Shown piece by piece: positions 46,828 to 56,766 of a stretch of 64,000 nt of DNA. Each line of letters begins with the position of its first letter. The stretch's first letter is position 1. A program made the translations under genes and the position numbers. The DNA is from Silvimonas soli (GTDB lineage: Bacteria > Pseudomonadota > Gammaproteobacteria > Burkholderiales > Chitinibacteraceae). The notes beneath the pieces were generated by a model, which was not told the origin of the DNA, did no database searches, and saw only the letters and a program-made list of their open reading frames with translations. The stretch covers positions 3,345,001 through 3,409,000 of the forward strand of contig NZ_CP106736.1 in NCBI RefSeq assembly GCF_030035605.1. Reading direction: 5' to 3'.

Positions 46828-47910
46828 ATGACGATGAAAGCGCCGAACAAACGGGTAACCATGTCAGATATTGGCAGGCAGGCTGGCGTCTCTCAGGCCA
46901 GTGTGTCACTGGTGTTGAACGATGCACCGGGGACGCGCATCTCGGCCGCCACCCGTGAAAAAGTGCTGAAAGTAGCGCGTGAGCTGGGTTATTCGGCGCC
47001 GTTGCGCGCAGAGTCAGCGCCAGCGATCATCGGTTTGCTGATCAACCATCTGGCCATGACGCCGCATGTCGCTGCACTGCTGGAGGGCGCCCGGGATGAG
47101 GCGGCCTCCAGCAATTGCATGCTGGCCACCATCGCCACCCACGGTGATGAACAGATCGAAAACGAGGCGCTCAACTATCTCTTGAGCCGCCCCTTGAAGG
47201 GCATCATTTACGCCACACTGCTCACGCAGGAGGCCAACCCGCCAGATCGCCTGAGAGACGTGCCGACAGTCATGCTCAACTGTCACTATTCAAAGCAGCA
47301 CTACCCGAGCGTTGTGCCCGCCGATATCGCCGGTGGCGTTGCAGCCACGACCGCCTTGCTGGATGCAGGTCATCGCCGAATCGCATTTATCAGTAGCGGT
47401 GAAGACTGGATTGAAGGATCGCGTGATCGCTTGCTTGGCTACCGGCAAGCGCTGGCAACGTACGACATCGCTGTAGACCCAGCGTTGATCGTTTCGCCCG
47501 AGCAGACCCATTCGGAAGGGTGGACCCAACGCGGCGGGCGCGAGCAGACGCACGCGCTGCTGGATCTGCCCTTGCCGCCCACGGCGATCTTCTGCTTTTG
47601 CGACCGGATGGCGCTGGGCGCGTACGAAGCGATCAAATCGCGTGGTTTGCGGATACCCGAAGACATTTCGGTCATTGGTTTTGACGATGAAGTATTCGCC
47701 AGCAGCATGGAGCCGCCCCTTTCTACGCTGGTGTTGCCCCACGAAGAGATGGGGCGCTGGGCCGTGGCGCGTCTGCTGGATTTCGACCCCGTGGCAGACC
47801 GGCAACGTAAACATCGAACAGTAAAGATTGAATGCCCGCTCGTGCTCAGGGGGTCGATTGCGCGCCTGAACACATCAGCCAGCCAGCCGATAGCGCCAGC
47901 GCGCAACTGA
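46828..47910 (+). CDS. LacI-family regulator, probable mgl regulator
   Basis: 360 residues. Helix-turn-helix VTMSDIGRQAGVSQASVSLVLNDA, hinge LKVARELGYSAPLR, and an effector domain with PAIIGLLINHLAMTPHVAALLEGA, PLKGIIYATLL, GGVAATTALLDAGHRRIAFI and IPEDISVIGFDDEVFASSMEPPL. The last resembles GalR/GalS-type proteins. ATG at 46828 chosen (weak AAAGAGA upstream); six bases later another ATG is possible. Operon with the aldo-keto reductase after 62 bases; opposite mglBAC, so a galactose-responsive regulator is the likely role. Confidence 0.85.
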   Translation: MTMKAPNKRVTMSDIGRQAGVSQASVSLVLNDAPGTRISAATREKVLKVARELGYSAPLRAESAPAIIGLLINHLAMTPHVAALLEGARDEAASSNCMLATIATHGDEQIENEALNYLLSRPLKGIIYATLLTQEANPPDRLRDVPTVMLNCHYSKQHYPSVVPADIAGGVAATTALLDAGHRRIAFISSGEDWIEGSRDRLLGYRQALATYDIAVDPALIVSPEQTHSEGWTQRGGREQTHALLDLPLPPTAIFCFCDRMALGAYEAIKSRGLRIPEDISVIGFDDEVFASSMEPPLSTLVLPHEEMGRWAVARLLDFDPVADRQRKHRTVKIECPLVLRGSIARLNTSASQPIAPARN

Positions 47911-47972
47911 CTGGCCAAAGCTGGATTGTGGGACCGAACAATTTTCAAGGTTGATCAACAGGAGAAATTCAG

Positions 47973-48974
<1,002 letters not shown>

Positions 48975-48997
48975 ATTGGCGTGCAATGGTTTGAATC

Positions 48998-49022
48998 GGC
49001 CCGGTTGGCAAACAACCGGGCC
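48998..49022 (+). terminator. perfect 10-bp hairpin between convergent genes
   Basis: GGCCCGGTTG-GCAAA-CAACCGGGCC, 23 bases after the reductase stop. No T-run follows, so it may protect the 3' end or act with Rho rather than terminate alone. Confidence 0.5.
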
Positions 49023-49124
49023 GAGGGGACTCAGATTTGCAAAGGTGTCCAGAGACAGTTCAGCGGTGGGACATTGCCGGAAGAGGGCGGGCGAAGCGTG
49101 AAGCCCACCGCTTGTCGCAAAGGG

Positions 49125-52100
49125 TTACCTCCCATATATCCCCAATTCCCGCTGAAACCGCGCCTCATCCAACGCGCTCACCGCCGCCAGCAACTGCTCT
49201 CGCCAAACCGCCACGCCCTCATCCTGCCGGGGGGTAAGCGCACTGATCTGAAGCAGCGCTGGCGAAAGCCCCAGCGCTTGAATTGACTCTGCCACCTCCG
49301 TCTCACCGCGCGCCAACACCCGGCTGGCAATCAGCAGGTCAATGCGCGCCATTGTGGTCAACGCATGCTGGTCTTGCGCCTGGTCCAGGCGGGTAGCCAC
49401 AGCTGTGGAGCCGGTGTGTTGTGAGACCAGATCGAGGGTTCCCAGCACCTTTGCCGCGCTATGTCCCGCGCCAATCAAAGGGGTAGCGGCACTCAGCCGC
49501 GTAAAGCGACGGGCGCGTTGGCGTAATTGGGCGGGCAACTGTTCAGGGGTCGCGTCGTCCGCCCGCGTGAATTCGCCCAGTTCGGTGTGAAACACCTCCC
49601 AACTGCTTGCCGACAAAGTGCCCGGGCTGGACAGCAAAGCGGTCACGCTGTCGGCCAGGCTATGTTCCAGCGCTTCGTCGATGGCATGGCGGGTGGCTGC
49701 AGGCAGGGCAGTGATCAACGCATCGTGCTGTTGCAGCCAGCTATCCAGATCCAGCGCGGCATAGGCGAAAGCAAAGGCTTCGATGACCTGGGCCAACGGC
49801 CATTGCCGCTGACGGGTCAGGTCGTGCGCAAAGCTGATCCCGGCGCGGTCGACTATTTCGTTGGCCAGGCGCGTGCCGATAATCTCGCGCGCCAGCGCGT
49901 GCTGCGCGAGACCCAGACTGCGAACATGTTGTGGGAAGTAGCGCGTCAAATAGTACTGATGCCACGGTTGCAGCGAGATTTCCTGATTGATGAAGGCACC
50001 TTTTACCGCCATCTTGGCGTAGGCCAGTACCACCGCCAACTCAGGTTCAACCAGCCGTTGTTGCTCCCGCGCAGCCAGGGTGCTGTTGCCGGGCAGCTGT
50101 TCCAATGCCCGATCCAGATTGACGCTGTTTTCCAGTTGCTTGAGCAAGGCGGCAGGGTCTGCAATCAAGCCTGGCACGTGGCGATGACGCATGATGCGGC
50201 GGGCTTGGGCACGATTGGTCGCCAGCACGGCTTGCTCGACGGCAGGCGCCATCGATGCCAGTAACGATGAGGTGGCAGGGGCAGCCAAGGCCGCTTGTTG
50301 CAGCAAAATTTTCAGATTCACTTCATGGTCAGAGCAATCCACGCCCGCGGAGTTATCCACTGCGTCGGTCAGCACGCGCACGCCTTGCTCGGCCAGCGCA
50401 ATACGCGCGGCCTGGGTCAGACCAAGGTTGCCCCCTTCCACCACCATGCGGGCGCGGATTTCCGGGGCGTCCAGGCGAATGCGGTCATTGGCGCGGTCGC
50501 GTACTTGTTCGTGGGTTTCGCTGGCCGCCTTGATATAAGTGCCGATACCACCGTTGTACAGCACGGTGACGGGCGCGGCCAGAATGGCGCGGATTAACGC
50601 TTCCGGGTTTAATTTGCTGTCGCTGATGCCCAGCGCTTGCTGGATTTCTGGCGAGATCGGGATATTGCGCTCGGTGCGTGCCCAGATACCGCCGCCTTGC
50701 GACAAGAGCGTTTGGTCGTAATCGGCCCACGATGAGCGTGGCAGCGCAAACAGCCGTTCACGCTCGGCATAGGCGCGGCTGGTTTCGGGGTTCGGGTCGA
50801 TAAAAATATGACGATGATCGAACGCGGCAATCAGCCGAAGGTGCGGCATCAGCAGCATGCCGTTGCCGAAAACGTCGCCGCTCATATCGCCAATGCCCAC
50901 CGCGGTGAACGCATCGCGGGTCCAGTCGATGCCGATTTCGGTGAAGCGGACTTTTGCGGTTTCCCACGCGCCTTTGGCGGTGATGCCCAGCTTTTTGTGG
51001 TCGTAACCATTGGAGCCGCCCGAGGCAAACGCGTCGCCCAACCAGAAGCCGCGCTCAATCGAGATGGCGTTGGCGGTATCGGAGAAACTGGCGGTGCCTT
51101 TATCGGCTGCGACCACCAGATACGGGTCGGCGGCATCGTGGCGTACCATATGTGGCGGATGGTTGATCTGGCCACCGATATTGTTGTCGGTCAGGTCCAG
51201 CAGAGCGTTAATGAATGATCTGTAGCAAGTGATGCCTTCCTCGGCGATAGTCTCGCGACTGGCATCAAACGGCAGTAATTTGCAGACAAAACCGCCCTTG
51301 GCGCCGGTGGGTACAATCACCGCGTTTTTGACCAATTGGGCTTTGACCAGCCCAAGTACTTCAGTGCGGTAATCTTCGCGCCGGTCCGACCAGCGCAAAC
51401 CGCCACGCGACACTGGGCCACCGCGCAAATGCACGCCTTCAAAGCGCTCGGAAAACACAAAAATCTCGCGGAACGGGCGCGGTTTGGGCAGGAAATCCAG
51501 CGACTGCGCATCGAGCTTGAATGCCAGATACGACGGCAGTGGATCGTGTGTGCTGTGCTGAAAGTAGTTGCTGCGCAGCGTGGCAGCGACCAATTGGCGC
51601 AGCTTTTCCAGCAGGTCTGCAGCATCGGCATCCTGCAGGGCGGTAATCACGCGCTCCAGTTGCTTGCCGGTGGTTTCTTGCAGTTCGTCACGTGCCAGCA
51701 ACGGGTCGAGCCGGGCATGGTGATACGCCAACCATGCGCGCACCGCAAAGGGTTGCCGGCGCAGACAATCGGCCATATAGCGCAAGCTCATGTGCCAGCC
51801 AGCCTGGCGCAGATAACTGGCATAAGCGCGGATCAGCATGATCTCGTGCGCGTTCAGCCCGGCCACCACGGCCAACCCGTTCAAACGGCCATCTTCAGCT
51901 TCTGCAGTAAACAGGCGGCGCAGGAAATCGGCCAGCTTTTCGGATTGGTTGAGCGCGCCCAGCTGGGCGGAGGAGGCTTCATCCAGCCACAGCATGGAGC
52001 GATGCGTGAACTTGCCGGCGCGCTCTTGTTGTTCTTCGCGCTCCACGCTCAGACCCATGTTGTGCAGGGCTGGCAGCAGAGCGGATAAAGCGGGGATAGA

Positions 52101-52193
52101 GGGATGTTGTTCTATCGCAATGCCTTGTTCGGCATCACGTTGCACCAGAGTGACTTTGAGCGAGTGGGTAGACTGCAAGACGCTGGAATTCAT
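49125..52193 (-). CDS. NAD-specific glutamate dehydrogenase, short form
   Basis: Large-type catabolic glutamate dehydrogenase: L-glutamate + NAD+ to 2-oxoglutarate + ammonium. 1022 residues. The catalytic part is complete: FSERFEGVHLRGGPVSRGGL, RWSDRREDYRTEVLGLVKAQ with the substrate Lys, VIVPTGAKGGFVCK, the nucleotide-binding part around AFTAVGIGDMSGDVFGNGML, and NGGIGTYIKA. The C-terminal helical region is present to the end. Compared with the 1600-residue GDH-180 class it begins at about the third ACT-like domain (IPALSALLPALHNMGLSVE) and lacks some 550 N-terminal regulatory residues. It may be a GDH-115-like variant or a shortened gene; no N-terminal remnant is visible upstream. Confidence 0.88.
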   Translation of the reverse strand: MNSSVLQSTHSLKVTLVQRDAEQGIAIEQHPSIPALSALLPALHNMGLSVEREEQQERAGKFTHRSMLWLDEASSAQLGALNQSEKLADFLRRLFTAEAEDGRLNGLAVVAGLNAHEIMLIRAYASYLRQAGWHMSLRYMADCLRRQPFAVRAWLAYHHARLDPLLARDELQETTGKQLERVITALQDADAADLLEKLRQLVAATLRSNYFQHSTHDPLPSYLAFKLDAQSLDFLPKPRPFREIFVFSERFEGVHLRGGPVSRGGLRWSDRREDYRTEVLGLVKAQLVKNAVIVPTGAKGGFVCKLLPFDASRETIAEEGITCYRSFINALLDLTDNNIGGQINHPPHMVRHDAADPYLVVAADKGTASFSDTANAISIERGFWLGDAFASGGSNGYDHKKLGITAKGAWETAKVRFTEIGIDWTRDAFTAVGIGDMSGDVFGNGMLLMPHLRLIAAFDHRHIFIDPNPETSRAYAERERLFALPRSSWADYDQTLLSQGGGIWARTERNIPISPEIQQALGISDSKLNPEALIRAILAAPVTVLYNGGIGTYIKAASETHEQVRDRANDRIRLDAPEIRARMVVEGGNLGLTQAARIALAEQGVRVLTDAVDNSAGVDCSDHEVNLKILLQQAALAAPATSSLLASMAPAVEQAVLATNRAQARRIMRHRHVPGLIADPAALLKQLENSVNLDRALEQLPGNSTLAAREQQRLVEPELAVVLAYAKMAVKGAFINQEISLQPWHQYYLTRYFPQHVRSLGLAQHALAREIIGTRLANEIVDRAGISFAHDLTRQRQWPLAQVIEAFAFAYAALDLDSWLQQHDALITALPAATRHAIDEALEHSLADSVTALLSSPGTLSASSWEVFHTELGEFTRADDATPEQLPAQLRQRARRFTRLSAATPLIGAGHSAAKVLGTLDLVSQHTGSTAVATRLDQAQDQHALTTMARIDLLIASRVLARGETEVAESIQALGLSPALLQISALTPRQDEGVAVWREQLLAAVSALDEARFQRELGIYGR

Positions 52194-52392
52194 GGTTTGT
52201 GACCAGTGACAGAGGTGAAGACATTGTCATGGACGCAATGGGGGTGTGCTTGCTGGAAAGCGACAGGTTGTTTGTGTCAAAACGTCATTTTTGAGCGGAA
52301 ATGAGAGGGTGTAGGGGATAGTCGCAAGGGGATGTTGCGTTTTTGGGGAGGGGCGGTGATGGGGCGGTAGGGCGGGTGAAACCCGTTCGGTC

Positions 52393-52430
52393 GTAGGCCG
52401 GATGGAACGAAGTGGGAATCCGGGGCGCGA
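52393..52430 (+). repeat. REP-like palindromic element, copy 1
   Basis: GTAGGCCGGATGGAACGAAG then TGGGAATCCGGGG. The CCGGAT and ATCCGG arms pair. Same pattern as copies at 52471 (inverted) and 52831. Confidence 0.75.
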
Positions 52431-52470
52431 TATCGGCAAATACAAATCCCGGGGCTTGTTGATGCATTGC

Positions 52471-52505
52471 CACCCCGGAGTCTCGCTTCGCTTTATCCAG
52501 GCTAC
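52471..52505 (-). repeat. REP-like palindromic element, copy 2 (inverted)
   Basis: On the minus strand GTAGCCTGGATAAAGCGAAG then CGAGACTCCGGGGTG. Faces copy 1, so the pair 52393-52505 could fold as one large cruciform, as in BIME elements. Confidence 0.75.
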
Positions 52506-52695
52506 GAAACTAGCCAGCAGACGGTGTGCTCTACCTCCCCTGTAAGGCGCCAAGCGAAGCACGATTGAGCCGGGGTTTCGGGTGACGCCTGTCCGACGCC
52601 CGCTTGCGGGCTAGTTCGTCGACCCGCCGGGGCAATTGGGCGGGAGAGCGGGTATCCAGCCGCAGGCTGGGCGCCGGTTCGGGGCCGCCTTCTTT

Positions 52696-52773
52696 TTGGT
52701 TATTTATCCCGGTTTACCGGGACACTTTCTTGGCGAAGCAAGAAAAAGTAACGTGCCCCCGGTCACCACCGGG
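52696..52773 (+). repeat. intergenic complex repeat with nested stems
   Basis: TTCTTTTTGGTTATTTATCC, then the CCCGGTTTACCGGG stem, TTTCTTGGCGAAGCAAGAAA stem, AAGTAACGTG and a CCCGGTCACCACCGGG stem. This composition resembles an intergenic repeat I have seen in several beta- and gammaproteobacteria; copy number cannot be judged from one window. Confidence 0.5.
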
Positions 52774-52830
52774 TATCAACACATCCCGTGCCGTAGGCAC
52801 TCAAGCTTTTGTAGGTGAAGCAACAGTCCA

Positions 52831-52868
52831 GTAGCCCGGATGAAGCATTAGCGAGAATCCGGGGTGGC
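52831..52868 (+). repeat. REP-like palindromic element, copy 3
   Basis: GTAGCCCGGATGAAGCATTA then GCGAGAATCCGGGGTGGC; arms CCCGGAT/ATCCGGG. A partial copy (CGAAGATTGCTTGCGCGAAT then CCGGGGG) follows at about 52896-52921. Confidence 0.75.
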
Positions 52869-52929
52869 GATGTATCAACGACTCAACTGCTCCGAAGATT
52901 GCTTGCGCGAATCCGGGGGACGATCTCAA

Positions 52930-53574
52930 TCAACCGCCTTCCTCCTTCAATCGCTTCACATGCTTGTAAACCGTCGCCCGCCCCATCCCCAGTACATTTG
53001 CCACATAATCCGCCGCGCTTTTGCGCTGAAACGCCCCTTCGGCATACAGCGCTTCCACCAGTTGCTGTTTGTGATCGCGGCTCAATGTATTCAGCGCCAA
53101 TTGCCGCTCCGCCAGCCAGCGGTGCAGAAAACTGTTGATCCGCTCTTGCCAGTCGTCTTTGAACAGTTCCGCAGGTTGCGCGATGATCCCTGCGCCTTTG
53201 ATGAACAAATCCAGCGCGCCGCGCATGTCGTCAAAAACCGCGATATTGAAATTGATGCACATCATGCCGATAGCGACGTGCTGGTCGTCGAAAAGAACTG
53301 TGCTGACCGAGCGCATGCGTCGACCGTCCCAGTTCAGCTTTTCATATGGGCCAACCACCTGTTGCTGGCTGGCGTGTTCGATTTCTTCCAGTGCCGAATC
53401 GTCGCCGATGACGCGTTTGGATAAATTGTTCGCCAGGTGAACAATACGTTGTTCTTGCAGGTCGTGAATGACCACCTCGGCATAGGGGAAAAACAGCGTG
53501 GCGATGCTGTCAGCGACGTGCCGATAGCGGGTGAGCAAAAGCGCTTTGCCAGGTGCTGGAGTTTTGCTGGGCAT
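52930..53574 (-). CDS. DauR/YheO-like PAS-HTH regulator
   Basis: 214 residues. N-terminal YheO-type PAS domain (RYRHVADSIATLFFPYAEVV, HDLQEQRIVHLANNLSKRVIGDDSALEE in part, IGMMCINFNIAVFDDM) and a C-terminal HTH_22-type DNA-binding domain with KQQLVEALYAEGAFQRKSAA and VANVLGMGRATVYKHVKRLK. This two-domain build is that of DauR, the repressor of D-arginine catabolism in Pseudomonas. The ATG at 53574 gives the family N-terminus; a longer reading is Pro/Ser-rich and unlikely. It lies 137 bases after the DauB-like gene on the same strand, which supports a role in arginine or another cationic amino acid. Confidence 0.82.
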   Translation of the reverse strand: MPSKTPAPGKALLLTRYRHVADSIATLFFPYAEVVIHDLQEQRIVHLANNLSKRVIGDDSALEEIEHASQQQVVGPYEKLNWDGRRMRSVSTVLFDDQHVAIGMMCINFNIAVFDDMRGALDLFIKGAGIIAQPAELFKDDWQERINSFLHRWLAERQLALNTLSRDHKQQLVEALYAEGAFQRKSAADYVANVLGMGRATVYKHVKRLKEEGG

Positions 53575-53711
53575 GGTTGGGCCTGTGGAAGCACAAGAGG
53601 GCGGGGGGCGGTTGTTAGCTGAATGAGGGCGACCAGCGTGGCGCTGCGGGCGAACCTGCAACACCAGCCTGAGCATGGTCAAACCGGTGTTCCAGATTTA
53701 CTCCCCGCGAT

Positions 53712-54671
53712 TTACGCGCTCAACACCTGATGCAGCGCGTAGGCGATGGCCACGTCTTCCAGTCCCAAGCCAATCGAACGAAAGAACACATGCTTCTGGT
53801 AATCCGGCTTGTTACAACGCTGGTTAACCAGATCAGCCAGATCGCCAACCACGCTGGCGCTCGACCAGCCGCGCTCAGCAGCGGCGATAACCATTTCACC
53901 GGCGCTGCCTGGCGTGGTGAGTTTGTAATCGCAGTAGACATCCATGCCCGGCAGTGCGGAGGGTGGGATTTCATGGGCGCGGACCACGTTGGTGCTGATC
54001 GAGGTAATCAGCGCCGGTTTGGTCAGATGCGCCATATCCAGCACCGGCGTACCGGATGACGTACACAGCATGACTACATCGGCATCGTTTACGCAGGCAG
54101 CGGCCGAGGCGGCAATCTGCACGCGGCTATCGAGCGCCTGCAAAGTCGCTTGCCGTTCGGTGTCGGCATGCAGGTCGGGCGAAAACACGCTGATATCTGA
54201 CCATTCACGCAGGCTGGCTACATGGCGTAAGTGCGCCTGACCGACGGCGCCGGAACCAATCAACGCCAGTTTGCCCGCGTGTGTCGGGGCCAGATAGTCG
54301 ATGGCGAGCGCGGTGGCGCCAGCGGTGCGTTCGGTGGTCAGTTGGCCGGAGTCACACAGCAACAGGGGCTGGCCGGTTTGCATGGATATCAAGGTGGTCC
54401 AGGCGGTGATGACCGGGCGCCCGGGGGTGACGATATAAGGCGAGAGTTTGGCGCCGAACACACCGGCATGCGCCAGCACACCCAGATAAGTAATGAAGTC
54501 CCCCGCATCTTGCGGAAACAACGTCAGCGATTGTGGTGGTTGCACGGCCATGTTCTGGCCCAGTGCCCGAAAGGTGTCTTCCAGTACCTGACGAACATTG
54601 AGCCGCGGCAGCAGGGCACGCACGGTAGCGGCGTCGGCGATGCGCGGAGCGCAGAGTGCTGCTGTATTCAT
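53712..54671 (-). CDS. ornithine cyclodeaminase / mu-crystallin family dehydrogenase (DauB-like)
   Basis: 319 residues, NAD(P)-dependent fold with LALIGSGAVGQAHLRHVASL at about 134-153 and the preceding LLLCDSGQLTTERTAGATALA, in which the Lys/Arg and Thr bind substrate in this family. The C-terminal MDVYCDYKLTTPGSAGEM is typical. Family members include ornithine cyclodeaminase and DauB, which turns 2-ketoarginine into L-arginine. A D-amino-acid dehydrogenase at 57690 and a DauR-like regulator at 52930 favour DauB-like function, but direct ornithine cyclodeamination to proline cannot be excluded. Confidence 0.8.
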   Translation of the reverse strand: MNTAALCAPRIADAATVRALLPRLNVRQVLEDTFRALGQNMAVQPPQSLTLFPQDAGDFITYLGVLAHAGVFGAKLSPYIVTPGRPVITAWTTLISMQTGQPLLLCDSGQLTTERTAGATALAIDYLAPTHAGKLALIGSGAVGQAHLRHVASLREWSDISVFSPDLHADTERQATLQALDSRVQIAASAAACVNDADVVMLCTSSGTPVLDMAHLTKPALITSISTNVVRAHEIPPSALPGMDVYCDYKLTTPGSAGEMVIAAAERGWSSASVVGDLADLVNQRCNKPDYQKHVFFRSIGLGLEDVAIAYALHQVLSA

Positions 54672-54759
54672 ACTTCATTACCTTTTCTGGGTGATGCAAA
54701 AACTGTGTTCGGGGTCAGGGTTAACGGGTTGATCGGCCAGTGAGGCCCGGCGTTGTTGC

Positions 54760-55908
54760 CTAGAAATCCAGCAGCAGTTTGCCCGGTCGACGCTCCGCTG
54801 GCGGTGTATGGCCCGCCACAAACGCGGCGCGCTGACCTGGCCTTACCAACCGGTGCAATTGACGCACCACCAGCACGCCGTCCACTTCGCTGTGGACCGG
54901 AACCCGCTCGTTGAATAACTCGCCATCAATGGTGACGATCTCGGCAATCACTTCGCCCTTTTCCACCTGCTGGCCGGGGTCTTTCAGATAAACGATTACG
55001 CCGGAGCAAGGGCAGGGGATATGCACTGCCGCTTCCAGCGGATAGACCTGTGCTGCGCCGTGGGGCCGTGGACGGCCACTGCCACCTTCATGATTGAGCA
55101 CGCTTTCCTGGGTGAGGAAATCAAGAATAGCCTCGGCGTCGCTTTGTGCCAGCTCATCGCTGATATCAATCTGGCCGCGCAATTCGACGGTGGCCGCAAA
55201 ACCGGCGTTTTCAGCGCTGAACAATCCGGCTGCTTGCAATACGCCCCAGGCATTGGCATGCATCTGGTCAAATGAGCCACCACCGGCATCCAGTTCTTCG
55301 ACCAGCACCACGGGCGAGCCCAACTGGTTGGCCAGGTTGCAGGCGCGGGTGGATTGCAGGCGCGAGGAATACAAATGGGCGATGGCGTCGGTGTCGCAAT
55401 GCAGATCAAGCATGATGTCATGCGCCATAGCTAGCCGGGATAGTTCGAGCTTCATCGCCCCGGTAACGTGCCGTGGTGGCAGTTGCTGATCCAGTTGCTG
55501 CTGGAAAAACGCCTTCCAGTCACGCGTGGTCATGCCTTCGCCTTTACCTGCGTTGAGATGCTCACGTACGGCATCGGATAGCTGCGGGAAGTTGCGGTTG
55601 AAGTTCTCGCCGTTTTCCAGATCAAAGCGTCCAACCACCGGGCCAAACACCCGCTGTGCCATGCCGATCGGGTTGGCGTACGGCACCAGCGTAATGGAAC
55701 CGGCGATGGCGCCTTGCTGGTCCAGTTGTTTCAACAGCAATAACAGATGCTGGATCACCAACAGGCCGGGGTGTTCGTCACCGTGTAGACCAGCCTGGAT
55801 GTATGCACTCTTGCCCGAGTGCGGATTGCCAAAAGTATGGGTAATCAAGCGGGGAGCAATGCCAGGCCCCATGCCTGGCAGCGCAATTTCTTGTTTAAGG
55901 TAGCTCAT
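54760..55908 (-). CDS. AotO-like succinylglutamate desuccinylase/aspartoacylase family protein
   Basis: 382 residues, zinc-dependent deacylase fold of the M14-like AstE/aspartoacylase group. Zinc ligands in YIQAGLHGDEHPGLLVIQHL (His and Glu) and the third His in IMLDLHCDTDAIAH; FNRNFPQLSD and a C-terminal beta domain with CPCSGVIVYLKDPGQQVEKG. Same family as AotO, the gene of unknown role in the Pseudomonas aot arginine/ornithine operon. ATG at 55908 has GAGGAAA upstream. First gene of the minus operon that continues with the DauB-like and DauR-like genes. Substrate likely an N-acylated amino acid. Confidence 0.85.
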   Translation of the reverse strand: MSYLKQEIALPGMGPGIAPRLITHTFGNPHSGKSAYIQAGLHGDEHPGLLVIQHLLLLLKQLDQQGAIAGSITLVPYANPIGMAQRVFGPVVGRFDLENGENFNRNFPQLSDAVREHLNAGKGEGMTTRDWKAFFQQQLDQQLPPRHVTGAMKLELSRLAMAHDIMLDLHCDTDAIAHLYSSRLQSTRACNLANQLGSPVVLVEELDAGGGSFDQMHANAWGVLQAAGLFSAENAGFAATVELRGQIDISDELAQSDAEAILDFLTQESVLNHEGGSGRPRPHGAAQVYPLEAAVHIPCPCSGVIVYLKDPGQQVEKGEVIAEIVTIDGELFNERVPVHSEVDGVLVVRQLHRLVRPGQRAAFVAGHTPPAERRPGKLLLDF

Positions 55909-56029
55909 AGGGTTTCCTCGATACCGTAAGAATTGACACTTCTGCATCGTCCTGGCGCTTGGGTGATCTTGGGCGCCCCGGGTGTTTTGCTTTGCCTCGC
56001 ACCAGCACGTTCGGTATCGTGATTTGGAA

Positions 56030-56059
56030 TTTATATCCATTGTGGACAAAAATTATCAA
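56030..56059 (-). promoter_or_regulatory. promoter of the AotO-like operon
   Basis: On the minus strand TTGATA (56054-56059), 18-base spacer, TATAAA (56030-56035). This predicts a leader of about 115 bases to the ATG at 55908. Confidence 0.65.
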
Positions 56060-56287
56060 TTTCACAATGCCGCTACCGGGCAAATTCATGCTGCAAGAAA
56101 GCGCTGGCTACGCTTTCAGCATATGTGAAATTTTCTGGCTTACCGGTTTAGTTTTTTGTTGAAAAAAACCAGGAAAATCAATGGTTCATTGTGGTCTGCA
56201 TGCCATGGAGTTTTCTTGCGGTGCAACAAAAATGGCCGTTGCATTGCTGCAGAAAGTTTCCGGCGCCACCGGTCATGAATGGTTCAG

Positions 56288-56322
56288 TTGCGATAGTTTT
56301 CGTCGTGAACGCGCAAGATCGC
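56288..56322. promoter_or_regulatory. candidate ArgR site 1 upstream of aotJ
   Basis: 35-bp element, 30 of 35 positions identical to 62503-62537 upstream of aruF; shared blocks TTGCGA, AGTTT, CGTCGTGAAC, GCAAGATC. About 445 bases before the binding-protein ATG. Because the same element precedes the two arms of the pathway and argR lies between them, it is most likely an activator site. Confidence 0.6.
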
Positions 56323-56766
56323 GGTCGGCGGCTACTGGCAGTATTCCTGGAATCGAATCAACCCTGTTTGCGCATGGTTTCGTCAGGCTTGCCCGGCGGT
56401 GTTCATCTGCTTGTATGCGTAGCAAGTGGCACGGCGAATTTGTGTGAATACAAGAAAGCAGTCAAAACGCAGTTAACAAAATCCAAATAAAAATAGTCTG
56501 CGGTGACGCGGCGTAAATCGGAAACGATAAAAGCCGCTTAATCAGCGACAGGTACGGTCTTGCAAAGAACCGGGGGTGGCTTACTGCTGGCAAGGGTAAT
56601 TTTCCCGCACCTTGAGCGCGATAAACGGCGCCAGAGGTAGTGGAAGTCCGAATTGTCAGAATCGCCCTGTCCCGGCATCGTGTGCGGTTATACAGTGCAA
56701 GCTGGCTCATGCAGAGTCAGTCGCGTTGTGTGCCGTACGCTTTTAATTTGTGGTCTGGAGGAAAAC

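Larger units (their letters stand above)
52194..52929. other. non-coding, repeat-rich region
   Basis: 736 bases with no gene. It contains four REP-like palindromic elements (listed separately), and a complex intergenic segment at 52600-52790 with stems such as CCCGCTTGCGGG (52599-52612), CCCGGTTTACCGGG (52708-52721), TTTCTTGGCGAAGCAAGAAA (52726-52745), and CCCGGTCACCACCGGG (52756-52773). The gdh promoter should be just above 52193. No remnant of the missing gdh N-terminus is recognisable. Confidence 0.6.
55909..56766. other. divergent control region of the arginine locus
   Basis: 858 bases between the AotO-like gene and the binding-protein gene. It holds a minus promoter (56030-56059), the 35-bp candidate ArgR element at 56288-56322, and a TATACA hexamer at 56689-56694 before the aotJ ribosome site. 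Short open frames (for example near 56181-56490) have no family features. Confidence 0.55.

Noticed and set aside
52227..52562. Remnant of the missing gdh N-terminus upstream of 52193
   Set aside because: The minus-strand frame here gives Pro/Arg-rich sequence with no resemblance to the ACT domains, and is made of palindromic repeats.
56181..56490. Small gene in the arginine control region
   Set aside because: Two overlapping frames, Cys/Arg-rich products and no clear ribosome site; the stretch contains the conserved 35-bp element instead.
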